This document shows positions 1 to 7,126 of a stretch of DNA of 10,281 bases, one piece after another. Both the position numbers and the translations under genes were made by a program. Origin of the DNA: an uncultured Oscillospiraceae bacterium (GTDB taxonomy: Bacteria; Bacillota; Clostridia; Oscillospirales; Oscillospiraceae); NCBI GenBank assembly GCA_905233785.1, contig CAJOCV010000054.1:1-10281 (forward strand), read 5' to 3'. The notes below the pieces were generated by a model, which did not search any database, had not been told where the DNA came from, and was given only the letters and a program-made list of their open reading frames with translations. How positions within the stretch are numbered: position 1 is the stretch's first letter; each line of letters opens with the position of its first letter.

Positions 1-83
1 CCCCCTCTGTGTGGAAGACGGTGTTCTGATGCGCAATCGTATTCAAACGTATCAGGGTAGTGTCTTTGCTGCAACGGCAGGAA

Positions 84-120
84 AGCAGGGAGCTTCTCTT
101 TTTCCGAGAAACTCCCTGCT
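84..120 (-). terminator. Probable terminator hairpin after the leftward carboxylesterase gene
   Basis: An inverted repeat pairs 84-92 (AGCAGGGAG) with 112-120 (CTCCCTGCT) and, past one mismatch, 94-98 (TTCTC) with 106-110 (GAGAA), around a 7-nt loop. It starts 12 bases beyond the stop codon of the leftward esterase gene, where a terminator is expected. On the minus strand only a short TTT tract follows the stem, so it may be a weak intrinsic terminator or a 3'-end stabilising hairpin. It could also serve a rightward transcript entering from the left edge. Confidence 0.55.
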
Positions 121-132
121 GTTCTGTATGGT

Positions 133-1704
133 TTAGTGCTGTACATTTTCGTGCAGCTGCTGCATCATGCGCGCCATCACCGGACCCATGATCCGAGCGT
201 GGGCTTCGATCAGCCGGTGGTCAAAGTTTGGCAGAATACGGGGATGGTCGTCGATCAGCAGCGTCGGCTCCTCGCCGTCCCGGCAGGCGGGCCAGGCGGG
301 GATGCCCTCGCCGTTGGGATCGCCCGTCCGGGCAAACTGCATCAGACTGCCAAAGGCGAGAGCCTGCACCCGCTCGGAGAGCCCTTCGTCCGCCTGCGGG
401 CCATGGGGGTATTCCACCAGGTCGATGTTGTGGAAGAAATAGGGAATGTCGCAGCAGTGCCAGGGGGTGTTGCCGCCGTCGATGGGCTGATCCATGTTGA
501 AGAGATAAGACCAGGTGCAGTCGTTGAGACGGCCGCGCTGAGCCAGGTAGGCGATCTCCGGGGCGCGGAAGATGAAATCCAGCCGCAGCAGGTCGATCAG
601 CTGCCGCTCCGGGTAAGCCTCCCGAAACAGGGGGATCAGCTGCGCGGCGCCCTCTTCGCCCAGCATCTGGCGGATGGCGGCCTCCTGCTCCTCTTCACGC
701 ATGCCCGAGCGGTCGTAAGGGGAGGGAGTAAAGGAAGTAAATTCTCCGAAAACACTGCCCACCAGCAGCGGGATGTGCTTCGTCTCTTCACGGAAGCCGC
801 GGACGCCGGGCTCCCCCAGATAAAAGGCGTTGGGATGGGGCTTGCAGCCCACATACTTGCCGGCGGCCTCCAGCGCGGGCTTGACCTTGTTGTAGGCCTC
901 GGCCAGCAGATGATAATCCACCGTCTCCAGCTCCTTGACGCCGGAGAGCTTCAGCTCCGCCATCAGAGCCTCCGCCAGATCCCGGCCACTGCCCACCGCG
1001 TCGCCCAGCATGGGGCCGATCACGCCGCTCATCACCACGCCCCTGGCGTACAGCCCGTCCGCCGCGGGGGACTGGAGCAGGGTCGTGACCTTGGCGCCGC
1101 CGCCGGACTGGCCGAAAACAGTCACGTTTTTCGGATCTCCGCCAAAGGCGGAAATGTTGTCCCGGACCCAGCGCAGGGCGGCGATGATGTCATCCCCGCC
1201 GGCGTTGCCGGAATTGGCGTATTCCTCGCCGTAATCCGACAGGTCAAAGTACCCGAGAATGTTCAGCCGGTGGTTGACGGAGACCACCACCGCGTCGCCA
1301 AAACGGCTCAGGTTGGCGCCGTCATAGGCCAGATGCTCGATGGAGGAGCCGGCCTCATAGCCGCCGCCGTGGAGCCAGAAGAGGATAGGACGCTTTTTTT
1401 CATCGGTGCCCGGAGTCCAGATATTCAGATTCAGGCAGTCCTCATCCATGGGCCAGAAGCGATGGGGCACATGGAGCTCCCCATTCGGCCGGTCGTTGGT
1501 GAGCAGGGGGCAGACATAGCCGTAGTTGCTGGCGTCAAAGACCCCGTCCCAGGCTTTCACCGGCTCCGGCGCGTGAAAACGCCGTGCCCGGGCGTAGGGG
1601 ATGCCCTTGAAAATAAGAAGGCCGTCGTGCTCATAGCCCTTGACGAGCCCCCGGTCGGTCCGGACCAGAGCGGCCTCGGCGTCGCAGCGGAAACTGTGCT
1701 TCAT
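133..1704 (-). CDS. Type-B carboxylesterase (para-nitrobenzyl esterase-like), alpha/beta hydrolase
   Basis: Predicted cytoplasmic serine esterase of 523 residues, the normal size for the type-B carboxylesterase/lipase family (COesterase). Seen in sequence: FKGIPYA near residue 32, the EDCLNLNIWTP block at 88-98, an HGGG oxyanion motif at 112-115, the nucleophile elbow FGQSGGG with Ser200, the acid GSVFGE with Glu321, and the histidine NTPWHCCD with His416. The triad is therefore complete. There is no signal peptide. An ATG at 1719 gives five more residues but has no ribosome site. The ATG at 1704 follows GGAGG with 8-nt spacing and is preferred. The gene is divergent from the sensor kinase and has its own promoter. 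By context it probably deacylates an imported glycoside, but this family is promiscuous and the substrate cannot be read from sequence. Confidence 0.93.
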   Translation of the reverse strand: MKHSFRCDAEAALVRTDRGLVKGYEHDGLLIFKGIPYARARRFHAPEPVKAWDGVFDASNYGYVCPLLTNDRPNGELHVPHRFWPMDEDCLNLNIWTPGTDEKKRPILFWLHGGGYEAGSSIEHLAYDGANLSRFGDAVVVSVNHRLNILGYFDLSDYGEEYANSGNAGGDDIIAALRWVRDNISAFGGDPKNVTVFGQSGGGAKVTTLLQSPAADGLYARGVVMSGVIGPMLGDAVGSGRDLAEALMAELKLSGVKELETVDYHLLAEAYNKVKPALEAAGKYVGCKPHPNAFYLGEPGVRGFREETKHIPLLVGSVFGEFTSFTPSPYDRSGMREEEQEAAIRQMLGEEGAAQLIPLFREAYPERQLIDLLRLDFIFRAPEIAYLAQRGRLNDCTWSYLFNMDQPIDGGNTPWHCCDIPYFFHNIDLVEYPHGPQADEGLSERVQALAFGSLMQFARTGDPNGEGIPAWPACRDGEEPTLLIDDHPRILPNFDHRLIEAHARIMGPVMARMMQQLHENVQH

Positions 1705-1729
1705 GGCAGGATCCTCCATTTGATAAGAA

Positions 1730-1740
1730 TCATCTGATGA
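1730..1740. promoter_or_regulatory. Small palindrome, possible operator for the esterase gene
   Basis: TCATCTGATGA is an 11-base palindrome with 5-bp arms around a central T. It lies just downstream of the predicted esterase -10, over the likely transcription start, which is a common repressor position. The arms are short, so chance occurrence is quite possible. Confidence 0.25.
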
Positions 1741-1747
1741 CGAGAAA

Positions 1748-1775
1748 AGTATATCAGTTCTCCAAAAAAATGCAA
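1748..1775 (-). promoter_or_regulatory. Promoter of the leftward carboxylesterase, extended -10 type
   Basis: Read on the minus strand, TTGCAT (1775-1770) and TATACT (1753-1748) are separated by 16 nt, and the -10 is preceded by TGA, giving an extended -10 element. Transcription would begin near 1741 and leave a leader of about 37 nt before the ATG at 1704. The -35 is only partly consensus, but the run of T in the spacer and the extended -10 make this a credible sigma-A promoter. Confidence 0.65.
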
Positions 1776-1801
1776 GTATGTCGGGAGTGCGCTGCGGAAA
1801 A

Positions 1802-1830
1802 TTGACAAACGATGCCGCACAAGATACAAT
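1802..1830 (+). promoter_or_regulatory. Sigma-A promoter of the sensor kinase-response regulator operon
   Basis: A perfect -35 TTGACA (1802-1807) and a -10 TACAAT (1825-1830) are separated by the ideal 17 nt. Predicted transcription starts near 1837, about 20 nt upstream of the kinase start codon. The strength of the match suggests constitutive or moderately high basal expression of the two-component system. It lies back to back with the esterase promoter, with about 26 bp between the two -35 elements. Confidence 0.8.
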
Positions 1831-1857
1831 ATTGGTACAAGAAAGGGGGGCCGGGCT

Positions 1858-3588
1858 GTGCAGAAACTGAAACGCTTTTTTTCATCCTCGCTCAATCGCG
1901 TGATCCTTCTGATCTTCGCGGTGCTGATCCCCCTGAACCTGTTGACGCTCGTGCTGGGACGACGGGTCATTGAGGAATCGGAAAAGCAGATCGGTCTGGA
2001 GCTGCAGCACACGCTGACGCTCTATCTGAACCTGGCGGACGAGGCCACGAGGCGCGTCGATACCTATCTGGCCCTGCTGTCCATCGACGATCCGGATTTC
2101 CTGCGATTGCGGGACAAGGAGATCGACAGCGAGGAGGAGCGCTACCGCCAGGTGCAGGCCGTGGTGGCTCTGCAGACTAAGCTGAAGGATAAGAAGGAAG
2201 ATGAATTTCTGATCAGCGGGATCTTCGCTTTCTTCCCGAAAAAAGAGCTCTTTGTCCAACAGGGCAGTTACTCCTCCAGAGGCGTCCAGGTTCGGGATCA
2301 GATACTGGAGGAGATCAAGGAAGACTCCGGCGCGTCTCTGCGGGGCGGCCGCCTGCTCAGTGTGGGCGATCGGACCGTACTGGCCACAGTGAGTGAGCAT
2401 CGGGACGTTTGGTACGGCTCCTGGATCGAACTGTCGGATTTCGCCCGCCAGATCCCTCTGGAGGAAGGGCGCATCCTGGCCTTTACCGACCGGGAGGGCC
2501 GGGTGCTGTACGCAAGCCGGGAACTGCCGGAGCAGGTGGAACCGAGGGCAGGCCGGCAGAAGATCGGCGGGCAGAGCTATCTAATCTCCGCAGCGGCTTC
2601 CCCCTCCGGAGAACTGTATGCCCTGGAGCTGGTGCCCGCCCGTCAGATCAGCGGCGCGCTGCCCTTTGCCATCCGACTGCTGCAGATCCTGTCCGTGGCG
2701 GCGGTGATCGCCCTGCCGATCCTGCTGCTGGCCATGCAGCACTGGGTCGTAAGCCCGGTGGCGCAGCTCAACCGCGCCATCGAAACCGTAGAGGGCGGCG
2801 ACCTGGACTACCGCATCCCGGAGAGGGAACAGGGAACCGAGTTCAACCGCATCAACCGCAGCTTCAACCACATGATGGATCAGGTGGAGGAGCTGAAGAT
2901 CAGCGTCTACGAGGAACAGCTCCAGGCGCAGAAGATCAAGATGGGCTTTCTTGCCCAGCAGATCAAGCCCCACTTCATCCTCAACACGCTCAATATCCTC
3001 TACAGCTATGAGCGGGAGGAATTTCCCCTGATCCAGAAGATGATCCTGTATCTGTCCCGTTACTTCCGCTATGTGGTCAACGCTCACCAGGACTTTGTGA
3101 CCCTGGGCCAGGAGATGGAACATCTGCGTAACTACTTCGCGATCCAGAAGCTGCGCTTTGTACAAACCTTTGAGGCTGCCGTGGACTATGACGAGGAGCT
3201 GTACGACTGCCTGGTGCCGCCGCTGCTGCTGCAGAGCTTCGCGGAGAACGCCATCAAGCACGCGCTGATCCCCGATACGATCGTGCAGATCCGGGTGAGC
3301 GCGGAGAAGACCGAGGCCGGCCGTCTGCTGCTGCGTGTGACCGATACGGGTCCGGGCATCACCGATGAGGTGCTGGAGCGGATCGAGCAGTTCCGGAAGG
3401 AGCACCGCTTCCGGAGCGATTTGGGCGTGGGCATCCAGAACGCCATCGACCGGGTGGAGCTGCTCTACAGCGGCGCCGGGAGCGTGGAGCTCAGCCGGAG
3501 GCCGGAGGGCGGCACGGCGGTGGAGATCGAGCTGCCGTTTTTGAAGATGCACAGCCGGCTCGCGGACGCGGACGAAGAAACGGCATGA
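1858..3588 (+). CDS. Sensor histidine kinase, YesM/LytS-type (HAMP - His_kinase - HATPase_c)
   Basis: Membrane sensor kinase of 576 residues that should phosphorylate the regulator encoded just downstream. Order of parts: TM1 about 15-33, an extracytoplasmic sensor region about 35-268, TM2 about 272-293, HAMP about 295-345, and the His_kinase domain with QQIKPHFILNTLN, phospho-acceptor His372. The ATPase domain carries the N box FAENAIKH (Asn464), the G1 box DTGPGI (Asp496-Ile501) and the G2 motif GVGIQN (523-528). All catalytic motifs look intact. The start is GTG at 1858, preceded by AAAGGGGGG (1842-1850) with 7-nt spacing. The sensor region resembles the Cache-like domains known in this family, but I cannot assign a ligand. 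This family commonly sits beside sugar ABC importers, as here. Confidence 0.93.
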   Translation: MQKLKRFFSSSLNRVILLIFAVLIPLNLLTLVLGRRVIEESEKQIGLELQHTLTLYLNLADEATRRVDTYLALLSIDDPDFLRLRDKEIDSEEERYRQVQAVVALQTKLKDKKEDEFLISGIFAFFPKKELFVQQGSYSSRGVQVRDQILEEIKEDSGASLRGGRLLSVGDRTVLATVSEHRDVWYGSWIELSDFARQIPLEEGRILAFTDREGRVLYASRELPEQVEPRAGRQKIGGQSYLISAAASPSGELYALELVPARQISGALPFAIRLLQILSVAAVIALPILLLAMQHWVVSPVAQLNRAIETVEGGDLDYRIPEREQGTEFNRINRSFNHMMDQVEELKISVYEEQLQAQKIKMGFLAQQIKPHFILNTLNILYSYEREEFPLIQKMILYLSRYFRYVVNAHQDFVTLGQEMEHLRNYFAIQKLRFVQTFEAAVDYDEELYDCLVPPLLLQSFAENAIKHALIPDTIVQIRVSAEKTEAGRLLLRVTDTGPGITDEVLERIEQFRKEHRFRSDLGVGIQNAIDRVELLYSGAGSVELSRRPEGGTAVEIELPFLKMHSRLADADEETA

Positions 3589-3615
3589 TCCGGATCGGGA
3601 AGGAGAGAAACGAGC

Positions 3616-4434
3616 ATGAACGTGATTCTGGTCGATGATGAAGCGGTAGCCGTCAACGCGCTGCGAAGACGGGTGGACTGGCAGAAATTCGGCGTGGAGG
3701 AGGTTTCTATCGCAAACTCCATGCGCCAGGCGCAGGAACTGTTTTCCGCCAAGGAGATCCACGTGATGCTCTGTGACATCGAGATGCCCCAGGGAAGCGG
3801 ACTGGATCTCTTCGAATGGGTCAAGAGCCATTACCCGGCGGTGGAATGCGTCTTCGTCACCTGCCACGCGGATTATGATTACATGCGTAAGGCCATGCAG
3901 CTGGGCAGCGCGGACTATATCCTGAAGCCCATCGAGTATGAGGAGCTGGAAGGCATTCTCGGCAAAGTGGCACAGCGGGTGCAAAAGAGGGCGGAGCGGG
4001 ACACCGGAAGTCAGACCGGGGACCAGGAGGTCCGGATCCCCGCCCACGTGCTGCAAAAGCTGGCCGCGGAAGAGAAAGGAAGCCCGGGCGAGAGTGCGGT
4101 CTCCGCCGTGACGGACTATATCCACCGTCATCTCCATGAACAGATCTCTATCTCCGGGCTGGCCGAGCAGGTATACTTAAACGAGCAGTACCTGGCCCGA
4201 CTGTTCAAAAAGAGCGTGGGCCTGTCCATCCTGGAATATGTGACCCGGGAGCGGCTGAAGCTGGCACGGGAGCTGCTGCGGAGCACCGACTATCCCATCA
4301 ACAGGGTGGCCGACAGCGTGGGCTACGACAACTATTCCTACTTCACCCGGCTCTTCAAGCGGGAGACGGGCATGACCCCGCAGGAATACCGCCAGCGGGG
4401 CAGGAAATCCGATGAAAAACCCGCGACTTTGTGA
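3616..4434 (+). CDS. Response regulator, YesN-type (receiver domain + AraC-family HTH)
   Basis: Transcription regulator of 272 residues, co-transcribed with the kinase (27-nt gap, AGGAGA site 9 nt before the ATG). The receiver domain (1-118) has the acidic pair Asp7/Asp8, phospho-acceptor Asp54 in CDIEMP, Thr82 and Lys104 (ILKP). A charged linker (about 119-160) leads to two AraC-type helix-turn-helix units at about 165-264, with the family signature near SVGYDNYSYFTRLFKRETG and MTPQEYR at the end. The gene is followed directly by the promoter of the importer operon, its most likely target. Activation on phosphorylation is known for the family and inferred here. The overall length is shorter than the 350-540 residues of many YesN proteins because the linker is short. 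Confidence 0.93.
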   Translation: MNVILVDDEAVAVNALRRRVDWQKFGVEEVSIANSMRQAQELFSAKEIHVMLCDIEMPQGSGLDLFEWVKSHYPAVECVFVTCHADYDYMRKAMQLGSADYILKPIEYEELEGILGKVAQRVQKRAERDTGSQTGDQEVRIPAHVLQKLAAEEKGSPGESAVSAVTDYIHRHLHEQISISGLAEQVYLNEQYLARLFKKSVGLSILEYVTRERLKLARELLRSTDYPINRVADSVGYDNYSYFTRLFKRETGMTPQEYRQRGRKSDEKPATL

Positions 4435-4491
4435 AATCTGCACAAAAATGTCCTCTTATTTTTGACGTGATCCCCGGAAAAGTCAGGATTG

Positions 4492-4500
4492 TGCTACAAT
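4492..4500 (+). promoter_or_regulatory. Extended -10 promoter of the ABC importer operon
   Basis: TGCTACAAT (TG at 4492-4493, -10 at 4495-4500) is an extended -10 element. No good -35 exists at 16-18 nt; the nearest TTGACG (4462-4467) is 27 nt away, too far to work with it. A strong -10 with a missing -35 fits an activator-dependent promoter. Transcription near 4507 would give a leader of about 98 nt. In the leader, TCCAAA recurs at 4505 and 4519 (14-bp period), and AATCCGG recurs at 4499 and 4556; their meaning is unknown. Confidence 0.55.
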
Positions 4501-4604
4501 CCGGTCCAAAATCTGCTATCCAAATTTCGGATCGATTGATAAAATTGCGTCAGCAAATCCGGCTTTTTCAAGGAAAACACATTAAAAAATGGGAGGACAT
4601 TTTT

Positions 4605-6110
4605 ATGAAAAAGACTCTGGCACTTGTGCTGTCTGTCCTGATGCTGGCTGCCCTGCTGGCCGGCTGCGGCAGCAGCAACAACAGCGCTCCCGCCGAGGTT
4701 TCCGGCGAGATCGACAAGGAAGAAGCCCCCTACGAGGTCAGCATTCAGTTCGTCGGCCTCTTCGAGGAGAACAAGGACATTGCTGAAGTTGAGAAAGCCC
4801 TCAACGCCATCACCCTCGAGAAGATCAACTGCACCGTCGATATCGTCCCCGTCTTCATCGGCGACCTGCCCACCACCACCTCTCTGGGCGTGGCCGGCGA
4901 TGAGAAGCTGGACGTTGTGGCTGTCGGCCTGACCAGCCCCATGGACAACATGGTCTCTCAGGAGCTGCTGCTCCCGCTGGACGATCTGCTTGCCGCCCGC
5001 GGTCAGGACGCCCTGAAGGTCACCGAGCATGTGGCCAAGGCCCAGAAGATCAACGGCGTCACCTACGCCATCTCCGGTTATCCCTATGCCGCCATGTGCG
5101 GATCCTTTGTCTACAACAAGACCATGGCCGACGAGTGGGGCCTGGATATGCACGACGGCATGACCATTGCCGAGCTCACCGAGGCGGCCAAGGTTGCCCA
5201 TGAGCACGGCGTGTACATGACCTCCTACTCCAACTCCAGCCAGCTCAACTACAAGTTCCAGCTGGGCGGCGACTACTTCGGCACCAACGGCGCTTTCGGC
5301 GGTATCCTGGATCCGGCCAACAGCACCACCATCGTCAACGTTTTCGATTCCCAGGAGTACCGGGATTTCTGGAAGCAGAACAAGGATTGGTATGACAAGG
5401 GCTACACCCCCTCCGACATGCTGACCGACTCCACCACCGTTCAGGAGCTCTTTTCCAACCAGAAGCTGTTCGGCACCGCCACCGGCTACACCACCAACCA
5501 GATGGCTTCCTGGGTCAACCCCAACTTTGAGGTAGACATCATCAGGACCAGCGATCCCATCATCTCCACTGCCGGCGCCCGCGAGTTCATGCTCGGCATC
5601 GCCGCCAACTGCAAGCGCCCCGACAAGGCCATGGACCTCATCAACCTGATTTATGCCGATCCCGATGTGGCCAACCTCCTCATGTACGGTGTGGAAGGTC
5701 TGGACTACGTGGCCGTTGAAGGCACTCAGAACGTCATCACCGCAGTGGGCACCGGCAACGAGGACCACAACGGCTACTACGCCCCCTTCGTGCACTACGG
5801 CGATCCCACCGCGATCAAGATCGTCGCTCCTCTGACCGATTCCTACCCCGCCGACACCAAGGCCTTTGAGAACGAGGCCAAGATGAGCCTGACCTTCGGT
5901 TATGACTTTGACGGCAGCGCCTTCTCTGCCGAGGCCGGCGCCATCGCCAGCGTCCTCGAGCAGAAGCTGCCCGCCCTGAACGCCGGCGCTGTGGCCGACG
6001 TGGACGCCGCTGTGGACGAGCTGGTGGCCGCTCTCAACGCTGCCGGCATGCAGGACGTCATCGACGCCAACCAGGCCGCTCTGGACGCCTGGCTCGCTGC
6101 CAATAAGTAA
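4605..6110 (+). CDS. Extracellular sugar-binding lipoprotein of an ABC importer, with DUF3502-like C-terminus
   Basis: Solute-binding lipoprotein of 501 residues anchored to the outer face of the membrane. A lipoprotein signal peptide is clear: MKK, a hydrophobic stretch 4-19 and the lipobox LLAGC, with lipidated Cys21, then a Ser/Asn-rich tether. The middle is a type-1 extracellular solute-binding fold (for example YPYAAMCGSFVYNKTMADEWG). The last 90-100 residues, from FGYDFDGSAF to LDAWLAANK, match the DUF3502 pattern as I remember it. The reading frame stays open upstream to 4431, but the ATG at 4605 is chosen because GGGAGG (4591-4596) precedes it and the signal peptide begins there. The coding sequence is strikingly rich in C-ending codons, as in highly expressed genes. 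DUF3502/LplA-like SBPs usually bind oligosaccharides; the actual ligand is unknown. Confidence 0.92.
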   Translation: MKKTLALVLSVLMLAALLAGCGSSNNSAPAEVSGEIDKEEAPYEVSIQFVGLFEENKDIAEVEKALNAITLEKINCTVDIVPVFIGDLPTTTSLGVAGDEKLDVVAVGLTSPMDNMVSQELLLPLDDLLAARGQDALKVTEHVAKAQKINGVTYAISGYPYAAMCGSFVYNKTMADEWGLDMHDGMTIAELTEAAKVAHEHGVYMTSYSNSSQLNYKFQLGGDYFGTNGAFGGILDPANSTTIVNVFDSQEYRDFWKQNKDWYDKGYTPSDMLTDSTTVQELFSNQKLFGTATGYTTNQMASWVNPNFEVDIIRTSDPIISTAGAREFMLGIAANCKRPDKAMDLINLIYADPDVANLLMYGVEGLDYVAVEGTQNVITAVGTGNEDHNGYYAPFVHYGDPTAIKIVAPLTDSYPADTKAFENEAKMSLTFGYDFDGSAFSAEAGAIASVLEQKLPALNAGAVADVDAAVDELVAALNAAGMQDVIDANQAALDAWLAANK

Positions 6111-6134
6111 TTCCCTGACGATATGAACCGAAAT

Positions 6135-6166
6135 CATAAGGCTTCCCACTCCCGGGAAGCCTTATG
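6135..6166 (+). promoter_or_regulatory. Perfect intercistronic palindrome between SBP and permease genes
   Basis: CATAAGGCTTCCC (6135-6147) and GGGAAGCCTTATG (6154-6166) form a perfect 13-bp stem with a 6-nt loop, in the 80-nt gap between the SBP and permease genes. No T tract follows on either strand, so full intrinsic termination is unlikely. By analogy with malE-malF-type operons it may protect the SBP mRNA 3' end from decay and so keep SBP in excess over permease. The 3' arm contains an ATG (6164) that is in frame with the permease but is unlikely to be the start. Confidence 0.7.
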
Positions 6167-6190
6167 AAGATTGAAAAGAGGGGGAACGGT

Positions 6191-7111
6191 ATGGATCAGA
6201 AGAAGAAAAAAACCAACTTCAAACAATGGATCCCGTTTTACATCATGGGCCTGCCCGGCCTGATCTATCTGTTTATCAACAACTACCTGCCCCTGGCGGG
6301 CCTGCAGATCGCTTTTAAGACCTTCAGCTATTCCAAGGGCATGTGGGCCAGCCCCTGGTGCGGGCTGAAGAACTTCAAGTTCCTCTTCCGCACCGCCGAC
6401 GCCTGGATCATGATCCGCAACACCCTGCTTTACAACATCTTCTGGATCATCCTGGGCGCCGTTCTGGGCGTCACCGCCGCCATCCTCATCAATGAGGTCG
6501 TCGGCAAGCTCAAAAAGAAATTCTACATGACCGCCATCCTCCTGCCCTATCTGATGAGCATGGTCGTCATCGCCTATCTGGTCTACGCCTACCTGTCTCC
6601 CACCTCGGGTCTGTTCACCAAGGCGCTGGAGCGCTGGATCGGCAGTGCGCCGGCCTTCTATCAGGAGACCAAGTGGTGGCCCCTCATTCTGACCTTCGTC
6701 AATCAGTGGCGGCAGATCGGCTTCGGCATGATCCTGTATATGTCCACGATCCTCGGCATCGACCCCAGCCTCTATGAGGCCGCCACGCTGGACGGCGCCA
6801 CCCGCTGGCAGCAGCACAAGAAGATCACCATCCCGCTGATGATCCCCACCATCGTCATGCTCTTCATCCTCAGCCTGGGCCAGATCTTCCGCTCCGACTT
6901 CGGTCTGTTCTATCAGGTGCCTATGAACCAGGGTGCGCTCTACCCCGTCACCCAGACCATTGACACCTATGTCTACCGTGCCCTGCTCAAGACCAACGAT
7001 GTCGGCATGTCCTCGGCGGCCAGCTTTGTGCAGTCCGTGGTGGGCTTCATCTTCATCGTCGGCGCCAACAAGGTGGTCAGCCATCTGGACGAGAACAGCA
7101 AGCTGTTCTGA
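6191..7111 (+). CDS. ABC sugar importer permease 1, LplB/UgpA-type
   Basis: Integral membrane permease of 306 residues with about six TM helices (roughly 13-33, 78-100, 112-135, 163-186, 214-232, 278-295). The EAA loop that contacts the ATPase is seen at 195-219: YEAATLDGA (Glu196, Gly202) followed by KITIPLMIP. This identifies a type-I binding-protein-dependent importer, and its length and N-terminal KKKK segment fit the LplB group. An in-frame ATG at 6164 exists, but it lies in the hairpin stem and lacks a ribosome site. The ATG at 6191 has GAGGGGG six nt upstream and is preferred. It partners with the next gene to form the channel; the stop is 15 nt before the second permease. Confidence 0.93.
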   Translation: MDQKKKKTNFKQWIPFYIMGLPGLIYLFINNYLPLAGLQIAFKTFSYSKGMWASPWCGLKNFKFLFRTADAWIMIRNTLLYNIFWIILGAVLGVTAAILINEVVGKLKKKFYMTAILLPYLMSMVVIAYLVYAYLSPTSGLFTKALERWIGSAPAFYQETKWWPLILTFVNQWRQIGFGMILYMSTILGIDPSLYEAATLDGATRWQQHKKITIPLMIPTIVMLFILSLGQIFRSDFGLFYQVPMNQGALYPVTQTIDTYVYRALLKTNDVGMSSAASFVQSVVGFIFIVGANKVVSHLDENSKLF

Positions 7112-7126
7112 TAGGGAGGAAACGCT

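Noticed and set aside
2..136. Open frame without stop from the left edge (about 44 codons, rightward) that could be the tail of a gene
   Set aside because: It runs through the hairpin at 84-120 and ends over the esterase stop codon, has no recognisable motif, and the opposite strand is open here too. Sequence left of the window would decide.
136..1737. Long rightward open frame (533 codons) opposite the first esterase
   Set aside because: It mirrors the esterase gene, shows no family motifs, and is rich in repetitive Val/Gly/Gln/His stretches typical of antisense frames in GC-rich genes.
1862..1880. Catabolite-control (cre-like) site at the start of the kinase gene
   Set aside because: The bases TGAAACGCTTTTTT look similar, but the central CG is out of register with the cre consensus and the right half does not match.
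2581..4137. Leftward open frame (518 codons) opposite the kinase and regulator genes
   Set aside because: It crosses two well-supported genes and their gap, has Leu/His/Asp-rich low-information sequence and no recognisable domain.
4462..4500. TTGACG and TACAAT as a paired promoter upstream of the SBP gene
   Set aside because: The spacing is 27 nt, too long for a sigma-A promoter, so only the extended -10 is retained.
4431..4604. Upstream in-frame extension of the SBP gene
   Set aside because: It overlaps the end of the regulator gene and the promoter, and would bury the lipoprotein signal peptide 58 residues inside the protein.
4494..6149. Leftward open frame (551 codons) opposite the SBP gene
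   Set aside because: Composed mainly of Gly/Val/His, the reverse image of C-ending codons in the SBP gene; no domain recognised.
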